Shown piece by piece: positions 51,200-60,767 of a stretch of 64,000 bases of DNA (position 1 is its first letter; each line of letters begins with the position of its first letter). Under the pieces are notes generated by a model that searched no databases, had not been told where the DNA came from, and worked only from the letters and a program-made list of their open reading frames with translations. Position numbers and translations under genes: made by a program. This DNA is from Pseudoalteromonas galatheae. GTDB lineage: Bacteria > Pseudomonadota > Gammaproteobacteria > Enterobacterales > Alteromonadaceae. Location of the stretch: NCBI RefSeq assembly GCF_005886105.2, contig NZ_PNCO02000001.1, positions 3,895,001-3,959,000 on the forward strand. The letters are read 5' to 3'.

Positions 51200-51234
51200 G
51201 TCCATAATCGGACGATAAAAGACCATAAATGGAC
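51200..51234. promoter_or_regulatory. Paired operator sites upstream of permease operon
   Basis: GTCCATAATCGGAC (51200-51213) and GACCATAAATGGAC (51221-51234), centres 21 bp apart, starting 51 nt beyond the -24 element. It matches the pair at 45898-45932. Confidence 0.78.
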
Positions 51235-51447
51235 TATAGCTGCGATCAGACCGTACAGAAGCCAGACTAGGTTGTTGATTTATACACGGACCGATCAGGA
51301 TTATTGAAAAAAATGTTGGATAAACTTTCATCTGTCACATTAATAGTAGATAATACGCGACCTTTAATTCTCAATCGGGCAATCTCAACGCGCATTTTTG
51401 CGTAGATCGACTAGGATCACTGAGGGCCAACTTCACTGAGTAATAAT

Positions 51448-53268
51448 ATGAGCATCGAAAAGTTAAGAAATATCGCGATTATCGCGCACGTAGACCACGG
51501 TAAAACAACGCTTGTAGACAAGCTACTTGAGCAATCAGGTACACTACAGCAGCGCGGTGGTAATGAAGAGCGAGTGATGGATTCAAACGATCTTGAAAGA
51601 GAGCGTGGTATCACCATCCTTGCAAAAAATACCGCAATCAAGTGGAACGACTACCGTATCAATATCGTAGATACTCCGGGACACGCCGACTTCGGTGGTG
51701 AAGTAGAGCGTGTTCTTTCGATGGCTGACTCAGTATTACTACTAGTTGATGCACAAGAAGGTCCGATGCCACAAACGCGTTTCGTAACGCAAAAGGCGTT
51801 TGCTCAGGGTCTTAAGCCTATTGTTGTAATCAACAAAATCGACAAGCCGGGTGCTCGTCCTGATTGGGTAATGGACCAAGTTTTTGACCTATTCGATAAC
51901 TTAGGTGCAACTGACGAACAGCTAGACTTTAAAGTGATCTACGCATCAGCAATCAACGGTTGGGCAACACTTGACCTAGATGAGCCGTCTGACAATATGG
52001 AACCAATGTTCCAAGCTATCGTAGACGAAGTTGAAGCGCCTAACGCGGATCCTGAAGGTCCGTTCCAGATGCAAATTTCTCAGCTTGATTACAACTCATA
52101 CGTAGGTGTTATCGGTGTTGGCCGTATTAAACGCGGTTCAGTTAAGCCTAACCAACAGGTGACTATCGTCGGTGCTGATGGTAAAACACGTAACGGTAAA
52201 GTAGGTCAAGTACTTGGTTACTTAGGTCTTGACCGTCATGAGGTTGAGCAAGCAACTGCAGGTGATATCATCGCAATCACAGGTCTTGGCGAACTGAAAA
52301 TTTCTGACACTATCTGTTGCCAGAACAATGTTGAAGCATTGCCTCCGTTATCTGTTGATGAACCAACAGTAACAATGACTTTCTCTGTAAACACGTCTCC
52401 ATTCTCAGGCCAAGAAGGTAAATACGTCACCTCGCGTAATATCCTTGAGCGTCTAGAAGCTGAGCTTGTGCACAACGTTGCACTACGTGTTGAAGAAACC
52501 GATAACCCAGATAGCTTCCGTGTATCTGGTCGTGGTGAACTTCACTTGGGTATTCTGATTGAGAATATGCGTCGTGAAGGCTACGAGATTGCAGTATCTC
52601 GTCCAGAAGTAATCCTACGTGAAGTTGATGGTCAGCTAGAAGAGCCGTACGAAACAGTAACCATTGACTGTCAAGAAGAGCACCAAGGTTCTATCATGGA
52701 GCAGCTTGGTCTGCGTAAAGCAGAAATGACTGACATGTCTCCAGATGGCAAAGGTCGTGTGCGTATGGACTTCATGATGCCTGCACGTGGTCTAATTGGT
52801 TTCCAAACTGAATTTATGACGTTAACATCTGGTTCTGGTTTGATGTACCACACGTTCTCACATTACGGTCCACACAAAGGCGGTAACATTGGTCAGCGCA
52901 AGAATGGTGTACTAATCGCGAATGCAGCAGGTAAAGCGCTAACAAACGCACTATTTAACCTACAAGAGCGTGGTCGCCTATTCATTGGTCACGGTGTTGA
53001 AGTGTACGAAGGTATGGTTATTGGTATTCACAGCCGTGATAACGACCTAACGGTAAACGCGCTTAAAGGCAAGCAGTTAACCAACGTACGTGCATCTGGT
53101 ACTGATGAAGCACAAAACCTTGTGCCACCTGTTGTTATGTCACTAGAGCAAGCGCTTGAGTTCATCGATGACGACGAGCTTGTAGAAGTAACACCTGAAA
53201 GCATCCGTATTCGTAAGAAGTTATTGACTGAAAGCGAGCGTAAACGCGCTAGCCGCCAAGCTAAATAA
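51448..53268 (+). CDS. typA: Ribosome-associated GTPase TypA/BipA
   Basis: A 606-residue translational GTPase that helps 50S assembly and stress or cold adaptation. G1 [12 protein letters not shown] near 14-20, G2 [10 protein letters not shown]3 [12 protein letters not shown]4 NKIDKP and G5 SAINGWA. Domains II, III, V and the BipA-specific C-terminal domain follow ([37 protein letters not shown]). Strong codon bias suggests high expression. Divergent from the permease operon. Confidence 0.98.
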   Translation: MSIEKLRNIAIIAHVDHGKTTLVDKLLEQSGTLQQRGGNEERVMDSNDLERERGITILAKNTAIKWNDYRINIVDTPGHADFGGEVERVLSMADSVLLLVDAQEGPMPQTRFVTQKAFAQGLKPIVVINKIDKPGARPDWVMDQVFDLFDNLGATDEQLDFKVIYASAINGWATLDLDEPSDNMEPMFQAIVDEVEAPNADPEGPFQMQISQLDYNSYVGVIGVGRIKRGSVKPNQQVTIVGADGKTRNGKVGQVLGYLGLDRHEVEQATAGDIIAITGLGELKISDTICCQNNVEALPPLSVDEPTVTMTFSVNTSPFSGQEGKYVTSRNILERLEAELVHNVALRVEETDNPDSFRVSGRGELHLGILIENMRREGYEIAVSRPEVILREVDGQLEEPYETVTIDCQEEHQGSIMEQLGLRKAEMTDMSPDGKGRVRMDFMMPARGLIGFQTEFMTLTSGSGLMYHTFSHYGPHKGGNIGQRKNGVLIANAAGKALTNALFNLQERGRLFIGHGVEVYEGMVIGIHSRDNDLTVNALKGKQLTNVRASGTDEAQNLVPPVVMSLEQALEFIDDDELVEVTPESIRIRKKLLTESERKRASRQAK

Positions 53269-53324
53269 TAGTTAACCTGGACTTGGGATAACAACTTATC
53301 TCGAAAGCAGGTTACTTAGAATAC

Positions 53325-53357
53325 AAAAAACGCCGCAAAAATTGCGGCGTTTTTTTG
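53325..53357. terminator. Bidirectional terminator after typA
   Basis: Perfect stem ACGCCGCAA-AAA-TTGCGGCGT flanked by A6 on the left and T8 on the right, serving the two convergent genes. Confidence 0.95.
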
Positions 53358-53374
53358 TATTCCATTTTCCAAAC

Positions 53375-54223
53375 CTAAAACAAACCGTATTCTTCCGTTT
53401 CTTCGGGCTCATAGCTTTGTAAATGTTCAGGGCGGAAAATGGCACTGGGGTCAATCAATACGCTGTGGCGTTTTCCCATCTTGACCAAACCTTTCATTAA
53501 CTTTTTGGTTTGAGCATCTATCTCAAAACCGATACTGGTCATTTCCTGCAGTGATTTAATATCGCTTTCGTCACAGTGAACGTTATCTTCGACCTTGTCG
53601 ACTAGCAAACCGATATGCGGACTTTGGCCATCTTGAGTGGTAAAAACAATAATGGGTTTATGGTCGAGCATGATTTGGTCACGGGCGGATTCAAAAAGTC
53701 GCATCAGCTTATTAAAGGTGGTGCTCTTTTCACGAGCGAGCGTTTCTATGGCCTGTTGTTTTTGCCCTTGTGCGCACATCATCAACAGTTTATCTGCTAA
53801 TGAATGGAGTTTTTCATGTGGTTCTTCGAAGCGTTTTAGGAGCGCTTTTAGGTCGTCATTTTCAGTTTTGAAGCCGTAAAACCACTGACCAAAGGCGCAT
53901 TGTTTAGGATCTTTAGCTTTAGTGAAGGGAACATCATTAAAAATACTTGCTTCTAGAGCGTGTAGCCATTCTTTATGGTCTTCTTCTCGCTTTTTAAGCA
54001 TGTCTACAAGTTCTTGGTTAGTCTCATAAGAAGAACGTTTATTGAGGATGATCCCTAAATCGAATATGGGAGTGGGTATTCCCATATAATCCTTAACACC
54101 AAGGAAGCTTGGGTTGTCATTAGGTAGGTCTGTTAAGTTTTCTTCGTAGCGCTCAGTTAATAGAATATCGAGGATTTGCAGTGATATTGTTTTTTTCCCG
54201 ACGCGAAAGTTAATTAAATCCAT
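53375..54223 (-). CDS. CheW-like protein with inserted CZB zinc-sensing domain
   Basis: 282 residues. The first half of a CheW domain (1-65: INFRVGKKTISLQILDILLTE, GIPTPIFDLGIIL) is interrupted by a CZB (chemoreceptor zinc-binding) domain (about 75-185) and then resumes (PIIVFTTQDGQSPHIGLLVDKVEDNV). Candidate zinc ligands: His83/88 (DHKEWLH), Cys109 (KQCAFGQWFYG) and His136/140 (PHEKLH). It could link zinc or oxidant sensing (hypochlorite reacts at the CZB Cys) to chemotaxis signalling. Start 54223 has GAGG close by. It follows the SBP gene by 41 nt, so may be in that operon. Confidence 0.83.
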   Translation of the reverse strand: MDLINFRVGKKTISLQILDILLTERYEENLTDLPNDNPSFLGVKDYMGIPTPIFDLGIILNKRSSYETNQELVDMLKKREEDHKEWLHALEASIFNDVPFTKAKDPKQCAFGQWFYGFKTENDDLKALLKRFEEPHEKLHSLADKLLMMCAQGQKQQAIETLAREKSTTFNKLMRLFESARDQIMLDHKPIIVFTTQDGQSPHIGLLVDKVEDNVHCDESDIKSLQEMTSIGFEIDAQTKKLMKGLVKMGKRHSVLIDPSAIFRPEHLQSYEPEETEEYGLF

Positions 54224-54264
54224 GTTAGCCTCGCATATGGTCAGTATCAACTAAGCATAGAACA

Positions 54265-55362
54265 TTATTGGAAAAAGGAACGGTAAACTGGCAATTTCTT
54301 TTGCGCTGGCTGGAGCATAAATACCTCTTGAATAACGGCGTTATGCTCCAACTCCTGTTGTAATGCGGTTAGTAGGCAGTCACTATCAATGGGCAGGTCA
54401 CATTGCTGGATTGCAGTCGTTAATAAGTAGGCATTGAGATAGCCTTCGAATACCTGCTCATTTTGGGACAGGGTGGTATTACGAATTGCCTCGCGAAAAG
54501 TGTCACAAAGCTTACCTTTACAAACCGCAGGATCAGGTACCACTTCGGTGACCAATACCTTTGGCGTGCCATTTAGTCTGGCAAACAGCTCATTGGAGGA
54601 GGCAAATGAAACCGTAGCGTATTGTGTTTCAAGGCCAACCTCTATGGCACGATTAATAAACTTGGACAGTGGCGTGTAGGTGCCGACCATAGCTAGGCCC
54701 TCTATTTGATGCCGCTGCGCTTGTCCAAGGGCTCGCTCTATATCATCAGTATTGCGCCTAAAACGTGTTATCACAACGGGCTTTAATCCACGTTCAGAAA
54801 GCGCTCTGGTGAGGCTCTTTTCTACGGTTAGACCAAATTCATCGGCTTGAATGAGTAAACCCACCCGCTGTAGTTTTTGTTCATCGATAAAGTAGCGGAT
54901 GATATCTTGTGCTTCTTTATTGTAGCTAGTGCGAAGGTTAAACACTTTGAAAGTATTAGGATCTTGAAGAAACTCAGCGCCAGTATATGGCATAAGAAAG
55001 GGGACCTTAGAGTGCTCCAAAATAGGCTTTATGGCATAAGATGTGGGCGTGCCCATAACACCAAATAATGCATCGACTTTATTTTCATAAACGAGCTTAC
55101 GAGCATTGGTTACGGTTTTGTGTGGCTCATAGCCATCATCCAACACCTGCAACTCAATTGCAGCGGCGTTATCGGCTTTATGCTGGTTATAAAAGTTAAA
55201 ATGTAGCTCGGCACCAGCCCTTAGTTGTTGACCTATCTCTTTTGCAGGCCCAGAAAGTGCGGTGGACATACCAATTTTCACAACAGGTTGAGCGGAAGCT
55301 GTAAAATTTAGTACAGCAGAAGCAAAAACGAATAGTAAAAATTTAACACCGAAAATACTCAT
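54265..55362 (-). CDS. ABC-type branched-chain amino-acid-like substrate-binding protein
   Basis: A 365-residue periplasmic protein of the type I LIV-BP family (Peripla_BP_6). Signal peptide about 1-24 (VLNFTASA). Then VVKIGMSTALSGPAKEIGQQLRAG, the classic start of this family, LDDGYEPHKTVTNARKLV and FGVMGTPTSYAIKPIL. No ABC permease or ATPase nearby, so it may serve a sensor rather than transport. ATG 55362 overlaps the tmcA end by 20 nt. It precedes the CheW-CZB gene. Confidence 0.85.
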   Translation of the reverse strand: MSIFGVKFLLFVFASAVLNFTASAQPVVKIGMSTALSGPAKEIGQQLRAGAELHFNFYNQHKADNAAAIELQVLDDGYEPHKTVTNARKLVYENKVDALFGVMGTPTSYAIKPILEHSKVPFLMPYTGAEFLQDPNTFKVFNLRTSYNKEAQDIIRYFIDEQKLQRVGLLIQADEFGLTVEKSLTRALSERGLKPVVITRFRRNTDDIERALGQAQRHQIEGLAMVGTYTPLSKFINRAIEVGLETQYATVSFASSNELFARLNGTPKVLVTEVVPDPAVCKGKLCDTFREAIRNTTLSQNEQVFEGYLNAYLLTTAIQQCDLPIDSDCLLTALQQELEHNAVIQEVFMLQPAQKKLPVYRSFFQ

Positions 55363-57412
55363 ATACTTGCCGCACTGTCTCTCTAAGCGTTGTGGTGAGG
55401 GCTTTTTTACCAGATAACCCAAGCAAATTAAGTACGACTTGGGTCGAATGTTGCTGTAATATTAGACGAATTACTAATGCTTTGGAAACTTTAGTTAAGT
55501 TTTTAAGCAATCGAGGATCGGTTGTGATCAGCTGCCATAAAAAAGGACATACTTGTTGCTCGACCGGATTGCTGTTACGTAGATAGCACAAATAATCCAG
55601 CTGTTCACTAGTTATGCTTTTAAAGGGCATTGTAGCTAATATAGCGGCAACCACCTCAGTATCAAGTTGTTGATAGTGCGAGCGTAACTGATAGAAAAAA
55701 GCTTGTTTAAATACTTGAGTATAGGTGTTGTCTAATTCGCCTCTGACTTTTTTAAGCATCAAAACTGCGTACTCGCCACTGGCTTTATCTTGCTTAAACC
55801 CTAGTTTCATTGGCTGATAGTGACGCTGTGACCAAAACGAAAGCAACGGCGCTGTAAGACCAAAACTGGTTCCTATGTAACTGATATCTTTTGATAATGT
55901 GGTTTCAAAAGAAGCCAGTAGGCGGCGGCCAATTCCTTGCTGTTGTACATCTGGGTGTACGGCTATTCTAACGACTCTAGCGCTTTTTTCGGTGACAAAG
56001 CGGTTGTCACCAAAGCTTGTCGTTAGCTGCTGCGCCATGAGATGGCCTGCGGGCCTTCGCGTTCCTACCAGAATATCTCCTGCGAGATCTGCAGCGAGTC
56101 CGCCTTCGATAACAGCAAGGCAAATGCCTACTAGCTCGTTATTGCAAAATGCGCCCTGTAAGTGGAGATCGGGTGCATCTAATAATTGCCTTAAATCATC
56201 CACGCTGGTTTGATAATGTGCTAATACGAGTAGTGAAAATACTTGCTCAAGTAACGAGCTATTTTCTAACAACTCACTCTGTGCGATAGCACGCATTGTG
56301 GTTGGCGAGGTGAGTTGGGGTGATGTCGCTTTACACTCGAGTACAAATAAATCCCTGATCTGCCGCTCCAACGGATCATCCGATGCGTAGCGAATAGGAG
56401 TCGACAAGGTGAAGTTAAGATAACTTGGGTAATGTGATTCCAAGTAGCGCTTAAACCGCAATGTGTAGCCTCTACCATTACCCTCATAACCAACTATGGT
56501 ACTGGAAAAAATGCAGCGAAAACCAAATTGAGCGACTTGTATTAAAAATGGAACTGGCAAGGCGGCTGCTTCATCCACCAAAATAACCGTATTGCTATCA
56601 AGCGTAGAGGCTTGTTGTAGTAACGCATCTGGTGCCAGATAGCTGAGATTAGCCAGCTTCTTTGTTTTTACCTCAACCTCGGTATTGAGTGCTTGAGCAA
56701 GCATGTCAAAGCAACTATGTAGAGCATGGAAATGGCGGCTACAAATAACAAATTGTTGTGTAGGGTGCTTTGATGCCAAGAGGCCCAATAGCGCGCTCTT
56801 CCCCCGACCTCTATCTGCGCTCAGTAATACAGGTTTTTGCCGGTTTTCCAATGCTGTGGAGAGTTGTGCCAGTACGTTTTGTTGCTCTTCAATACCGCAA
56901 ACCGCTGAACTTGCAGCAAGATACGCTGAGGGCAGTTGAACCCCAAAGTGCTCGCTGATATGCCAAGCTGGTTGTTGCTGCCAGAGTTGCTGCCACCTTT
57001 TTAAAAAGTAGCTATGTTTGGGTATTTGCCCCTCAGAGCACCAGCGGGTAATTGCAGGGTCTAGCCAGTGGTCGAGTGCATCTAATTCGGGAAGTAACAA
57101 CAGCAGTAAGCCGCCTGCCTTTACAGTGCCCGCCGCAGCTGCGATTTTGTTAGGCACAATACCACTAAAGCCGTCGTAGACTAAGTTGCTAAATTCTTGT
57201 CCGAGTATTTGGTGTAAATGCTCAGGCCAAACGGCATTTTCTAATGCCTTACTGCTACTTAGGATAAGATTATCGTTTGAGTTTGCTAGTAGCTGCTGAC
57301 ACTGCGCGTAGCACCAAGCTTGGCTGCCGGTGATAAGCAAGAGTTGCCGATGGCGCGCATCGGCAAGCTGAGAGCGTAATAGCGGCAGATTAGAGTGCTT
57401 GAAGTCTTGCAT
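55343..57412 (-). CDS. tmcA: tRNA(Met) cytidine acetyltransferase
   Basis: A 689-residue enzyme that forms N4-acetylcytidine at the wobble base of elongator tRNA-Met. An N-terminal DUF1726-type domain is followed by a helicase-like ATPase (Walker A SADRGRGKSALL near 200, DEAAALPVPFL) and a GNAT acetyltransferase (VRIAVHPDVQQQGIGRRLL near 475), then a C-terminal tail. Overlaps the uvrD end by 23 nt. Confidence 0.95.
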   Translation of the reverse strand: MQDFKHSNLPLLRSQLADARHRQLLLITGSQAWCYAQCQQLLANSNDNLILSSSKALENAVWPEHLHQILGQEFSNLVYDGFSGIVPNKIAAAAGTVKAGGLLLLLLPELDALDHWLDPAITRWCSEGQIPKHSYFLKRWQQLWQQQPAWHISEHFGVQLPSAYLAASSAVCGIEEQQNVLAQLSTALENRQKPVLLSADRGRGKSALLGLLASKHPTQQFVICSRHFHALHSCFDMLAQALNTEVEVKTKKLANLSYLAPDALLQQASTLDSNTVILVDEAAALPVPFLIQVAQFGFRCIFSSTIVGYEGNGRGYTLRFKRYLESHYPSYLNFTLSTPIRYASDDPLERQIRDLFVLECKATSPQLTSPTTMRAIAQSELLENSSLLEQVFSLLVLAHYQTSVDDLRQLLDAPDLHLQGAFCNNELVGICLAVIEGGLAADLAGDILVGTRRPAGHLMAQQLTTSFGDNRFVTEKSARVVRIAVHPDVQQQGIGRRLLASFETTLSKDISYIGTSFGLTAPLLSFWSQRHYQPMKLGFKQDKASGEYAVLMLKKVRGELDNTYTQVFKQAFFYQLRSHYQQLDTEVVAAILATMPFKSITSEQLDYLCYLRNSNPVEQQVCPFLWQLITTDPRLLKNLTKVSKALVIRLILQQHSTQVVLNLLGLSGKKALTTTLRETVRQVYEYFRC

Positions 57413-59555
57413 AGGCGGTTACTAACCACTTACTACCAACATCATCAAAGCTAACTTGAATGCGTGACTGAGCACCAGCACCTTCATAGTTAAGCACTGT
57501 GCCTGCACCAAATTTGGCATGCAGGACACGCTGGCCTAAATTAAAGCCGCTATCTTCAAAAGTCGCATGACTGATTGATGGGCTGAATCGACCCGAGTTA
57601 GCAGGGCGAGAAATTTGTGTTTTAATCCGAATTTCTTCCATGCAGTCTTCAGGAATTTCACGTAAGAACCTTGAAGGGCTGTGATGTTTTTCTTGACCAT
57701 ACAAGCGGCGGCTTTCTGCGTGGCTAATGTAAAGCTTATCCATGGCACGCGTCATACCGACGTAGCACAAGCGGCGCTCTTCTTCCAAGCGGCCCGACTC
57801 TTCATTACTTTGCTGCGATGGGAACATGCCTTCTTCCACCCCAACCATAAAGACCAGTGGGAACTCGAGACCTTTGGCTGAGTGCAGCGTCATCATTTGT
57901 ACTGCGTCTTCATGCTCGTCAGCCTGGCCTTCGCCTGCCTCCAAAGAGGTATAGGCTAAAAAGCCTTGTAATGGTGAGGTAAAGTCTTCATCGATAGGAA
58001 GCTCATACTGACCACAAGCACTGATCAATTCTTCCAAGTTCTCCACTCGAGCGCGGCCTTTTTCGCCTTTTTCGGCTTGATACATTGCCATGAGACCTGA
58101 CTGCTCAATGGCTGTCTGTGCTTGCTGTGCCAGTTCAAGTTCTGCAATTTTATCGTCGAGCTGCTCGACTAGTTCAATAAATTTTGTCACCGCTGTAGCA
58201 GCTCTTCCTGCTAAATGCTTTTGTGCAAGCACGGCTTTGGCTGCATCCCAAAGTGAGAGTGATTCGTGACGCGCACAATCGCGAATATGGCTTAACGTTT
58301 TATCGCCAATACCACGGGCAGGCGTGTTTATCACACGCTCAAATGCTGCGTCATCATTGCGATTGCTGATTATACGAAGATAAGACAGGGCATCTTTAAT
58401 CTCTTGGCGTTCGAAGAAACGCATACCGCCATAAATACGGTATTTTAACCCTTCTTGAAGTAGGGCTTCTTCTAATACTCGGGACTGTGCGTTGTTTCTG
58501 TAGAGTACCGCGCTGTCGCTGAGCGCATTGCCAGCCTGTAACCAAGATTTAATTTTGCCAACCACAAAGCGTGCTTCATCAAGTTCATTAAAAGCGGCGT
58601 AAATTGAAATTGGCTCGCCTTGGTTTCCGTCAGTCCAGAGACTTTTACCCATTCGTTCCGCGTTGTTTTCAATGAGCGCATTGGATGCTTTTAGAATGGT
58701 TGCAGTAGAACGATAATTTTGTTCAAGTCGGATCGTCTCGGCGTTAAAGTCGTCCAGAAAACGTTTGATGTTTTCTATTTTTGCACCACGCCAGCCGTAA
58801 ATACTTTGGTCGTCATCACCTACGATCATGATATTGTTGTCACTACCTGCCAGCAGGCGCAACCACAAATATTGAATGCTATTGGTATCTTGGAACTCGT
58901 CCACTAGCATATGGCGGAAGCGTTGTTGATAGTGACGTAGCAAGGTAGGTTGTTGCTGTAATAGCTCGTAGCAGCGCAATAGGATCTCAGCAAAGTCAAC
59001 AAGACCAGCTCTATCACAGGCATCTTGGTAAGCACTATATACATTCAACATCAGCTGTTCATTGACATCATATGCTTGAATATCTTTGGGTCTTAACCCT
59101 TCGTCTTTACGCGCGCTGATGTACCAGCTTAACTGCTTAGGTGGCCACTTTTTCTCATCGATATTCATGGCTTTGAGCAAACGGCGGATCATTCGTTGCT
59201 GATCATCGCTATCTAAAATTTGAAATGACTCTGGTAATTTAGCTTCACGGTGATGGGCGCGTAGCATGCGGTGGGCAAGGCCGTGGAAAGTGCCTATCCA
59301 CATACCACCAACAGGGCCATTGAGCGTCGCTTCAACACGAGCACGCATTTCTTTGGCTGCCTTATTGGTAAAGGTTACCGCGAAAATACTAAATGCAGAG
59401 GCCTGCTCAACTTGCATAAGCCAAGCTATACGATGAACGAGTACTCGTGTTTTACCTGATCCCGCACCTGCGAGCACTAGCATGTTTTGCAGAGGTGCGG
59501 CGACTGCATCGCGCTGTTTGTCGTTGAGGCCGTCGAGTAATTCTGATACGTCCAT
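57390..59555 (-). CDS. uvrD: DNA helicase II
   Basis: A 721-residue 3'-5' SF1A helicase of nucleotide excision and mismatch repair. Motifs: Q-motif LNDKQRDAV, Walker A AGAGSGKTRVLVHR, TFTNKAAKEMR, II VDEFQDTN, III VGDDDQSIYGWRGA, V TLHSAKGLEFP, VI YVGMTRA. The C-terminal tail (FNLGQRVLHAKFGAGTVLNYEG) is the Tudor-like RNA polymerase contact domain. Start ATG 59555 matches the E. coli N-terminus (MDVSELLDGLN). The frame runs open upstream to 59624. Confidence 0.97.
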   Translation of the reverse strand: MDVSELLDGLNDKQRDAVAAPLQNMLVLAGAGSGKTRVLVHRIAWLMQVEQASAFSIFAVTFTNKAAKEMRARVEATLNGPVGGMWIGTFHGLAHRMLRAHHREAKLPESFQILDSDDQQRMIRRLLKAMNIDEKKWPPKQLSWYISARKDEGLRPKDIQAYDVNEQLMLNVYSAYQDACDRAGLVDFAEILLRCYELLQQQPTLLRHYQQRFRHMLVDEFQDTNSIQYLWLRLLAGSDNNIMIVGDDDQSIYGWRGAKIENIKRFLDDFNAETIRLEQNYRSTATILKASNALIENNAERMGKSLWTDGNQGEPISIYAAFNELDEARFVVGKIKSWLQAGNALSDSAVLYRNNAQSRVLEEALLQEGLKYRIYGGMRFFERQEIKDALSYLRIISNRNDDAAFERVINTPARGIGDKTLSHIRDCARHESLSLWDAAKAVLAQKHLAGRAATAVTKFIELVEQLDDKIAELELAQQAQTAIEQSGLMAMYQAEKGEKGRARVENLEELISACGQYELPIDEDFTSPLQGFLAYTSLEAGEGQADEHEDAVQMMTLHSAKGLEFPLVFMVGVEEGMFPSQQSNEESGRLEEERRLCYVGMTRAMDKLYISHAESRRLYGQEKHHSPSRFLREIPEDCMEEIRIKTQISRPANSGRFSPSISHATFEDSGFNLGQRVLHAKFGAGTVLNYEGAGAQSRIQVSFDDVGSKWLVTAYARLQAL

Positions 59556-59700
59556 TGCTTTGCCTATTTGCTCAAATGATGGCAAGTATACCGAGTCGCT
59601 GCCGTAAATCCCAGCATATCGCAAAGCAAACCTAATTGAGTAAAGGTAACATTATGATTTATAAAGAAACATAAACTGGTTTTTTATACAGTATTTATGT

Positions 59701-60645
59701 TTATTTTTGCAAAACGTCCTTCAACCGGTTTTGTACTTCTGTTACCAATAAATCGGGCTGGAACTTTGATAGAAACGCATTACAGCCCACTTTTTCGACC
59801 ATGGCATGGTTAAAGCTGCCACTGAGTGAGGTATTGAGAATGACATAAAGGTCTTTCAGGCGACTGTCGTTGCGAATTTCATAGGTCAGTCGGTAGCCAT
59901 CCATGACGGGCATTTCTGCATCGGTGATCACCGCAAGTAACTCTTTTTGTACGTCTATACCTTCGTCGGCCCAGTGCTTTAATACATTGAGCGCCTCTTG
60001 ACCGTCAGTTGCCGGGATGATTTCTATGCCCAATTGTGCCAAGGTATCGGCAACTTGACGACGAGCGGTCGGCGAATCATCGGCATGTAAAATTTTACGG
60101 CCATGAAACTCATTGATGATATCTTTATCTAGAATGTCTTGCGGGATCTCAACTTTGTATTCAACGATTTCGGCAAGTACCTTTTCTACATCGATGATTT
60201 CAACGATGTGTTCAGCGCCGTCACGTTTTATTTTAGTCAGTGCGGTGAGGTAATGGTTACGGCCAACAGACTTAGGAGTTGGCATAATATCGGACCACGT
60301 AGTATTGACGATTTGGTCAACTTTACCAACTAAGAAAGCCTGCACTGAGCGGTTGTACTCTGTGATCACTAAGTTACAGTCTTTGTCTCGGTCGCATGGC
60401 GGCATGCATATCGCTTGTCGTAAATCGATAACCGGAATAGACTCGCCACGGATGTTGGTTACGCCACACACTTTAGGGTGTGCATTGGGCATTTTGTTAA
60501 GATGAGGGAGCTTAACAACTTCTTTTACTTTAAAGACGTTGAGCGCAAAAAAGTGGCGGCTATGAAGATGAAACAATAGCAACTCTAGGCGGTTTTCACC
60601 CACCAGTTGTGTGCGTTGATTTACTGAGGCCAATACGCCAGCCAT
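59701..60645 (-). CDS. cheV: Chemotaxis coupling protein CheV
   Basis: A 314-residue fusion of CheW (about 15-165; FKVKEVVKLPHLNKMPNAHPKVCGVTNIRGESIPVIDL) and a receiver domain (about 185-310; ILHADDSPTARRQVADTL, phospho-Asp in VITDAEMPVMDGYRL). It couples receptors to CheA and is tuned by phosphorylation. GAGGGG precedes the ATG. It stands alone here, apart from a main che cluster. Confidence 0.95.
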   Translation of the reverse strand: MAGVLASVNQRTQLVGENRLELLLFHLHSRHFFALNVFKVKEVVKLPHLNKMPNAHPKVCGVTNIRGESIPVIDLRQAICMPPCDRDKDCNLVITEYNRSVQAFLVGKVDQIVNTTWSDIMPTPKSVGRNHYLTALTKIKRDGAEHIVEIIDVEKVLAEIVEYKVEIPQDILDKDIINEFHGRKILHADDSPTARRQVADTLAQLGIEIIPATDGQEALNVLKHWADEGIDVQKELLAVITDAEMPVMDGYRLTYEIRNDSRLKDLYVILNTSLSGSFNHAMVEKVGCNAFLSKFQPDLLVTEVQNRLKDVLQK

Positions 60646-60767
60646 GTTAACCCCTCATTACTTCTTGTAACCTTTTCTAAGACTATATCAAAGAAGTCGA
60701 TATGTCGTGTTGTTTTTTGGCTAAAATCTGCAGTAAGGTAGCAGTATGTATTTGATAGGGAAGCAAT

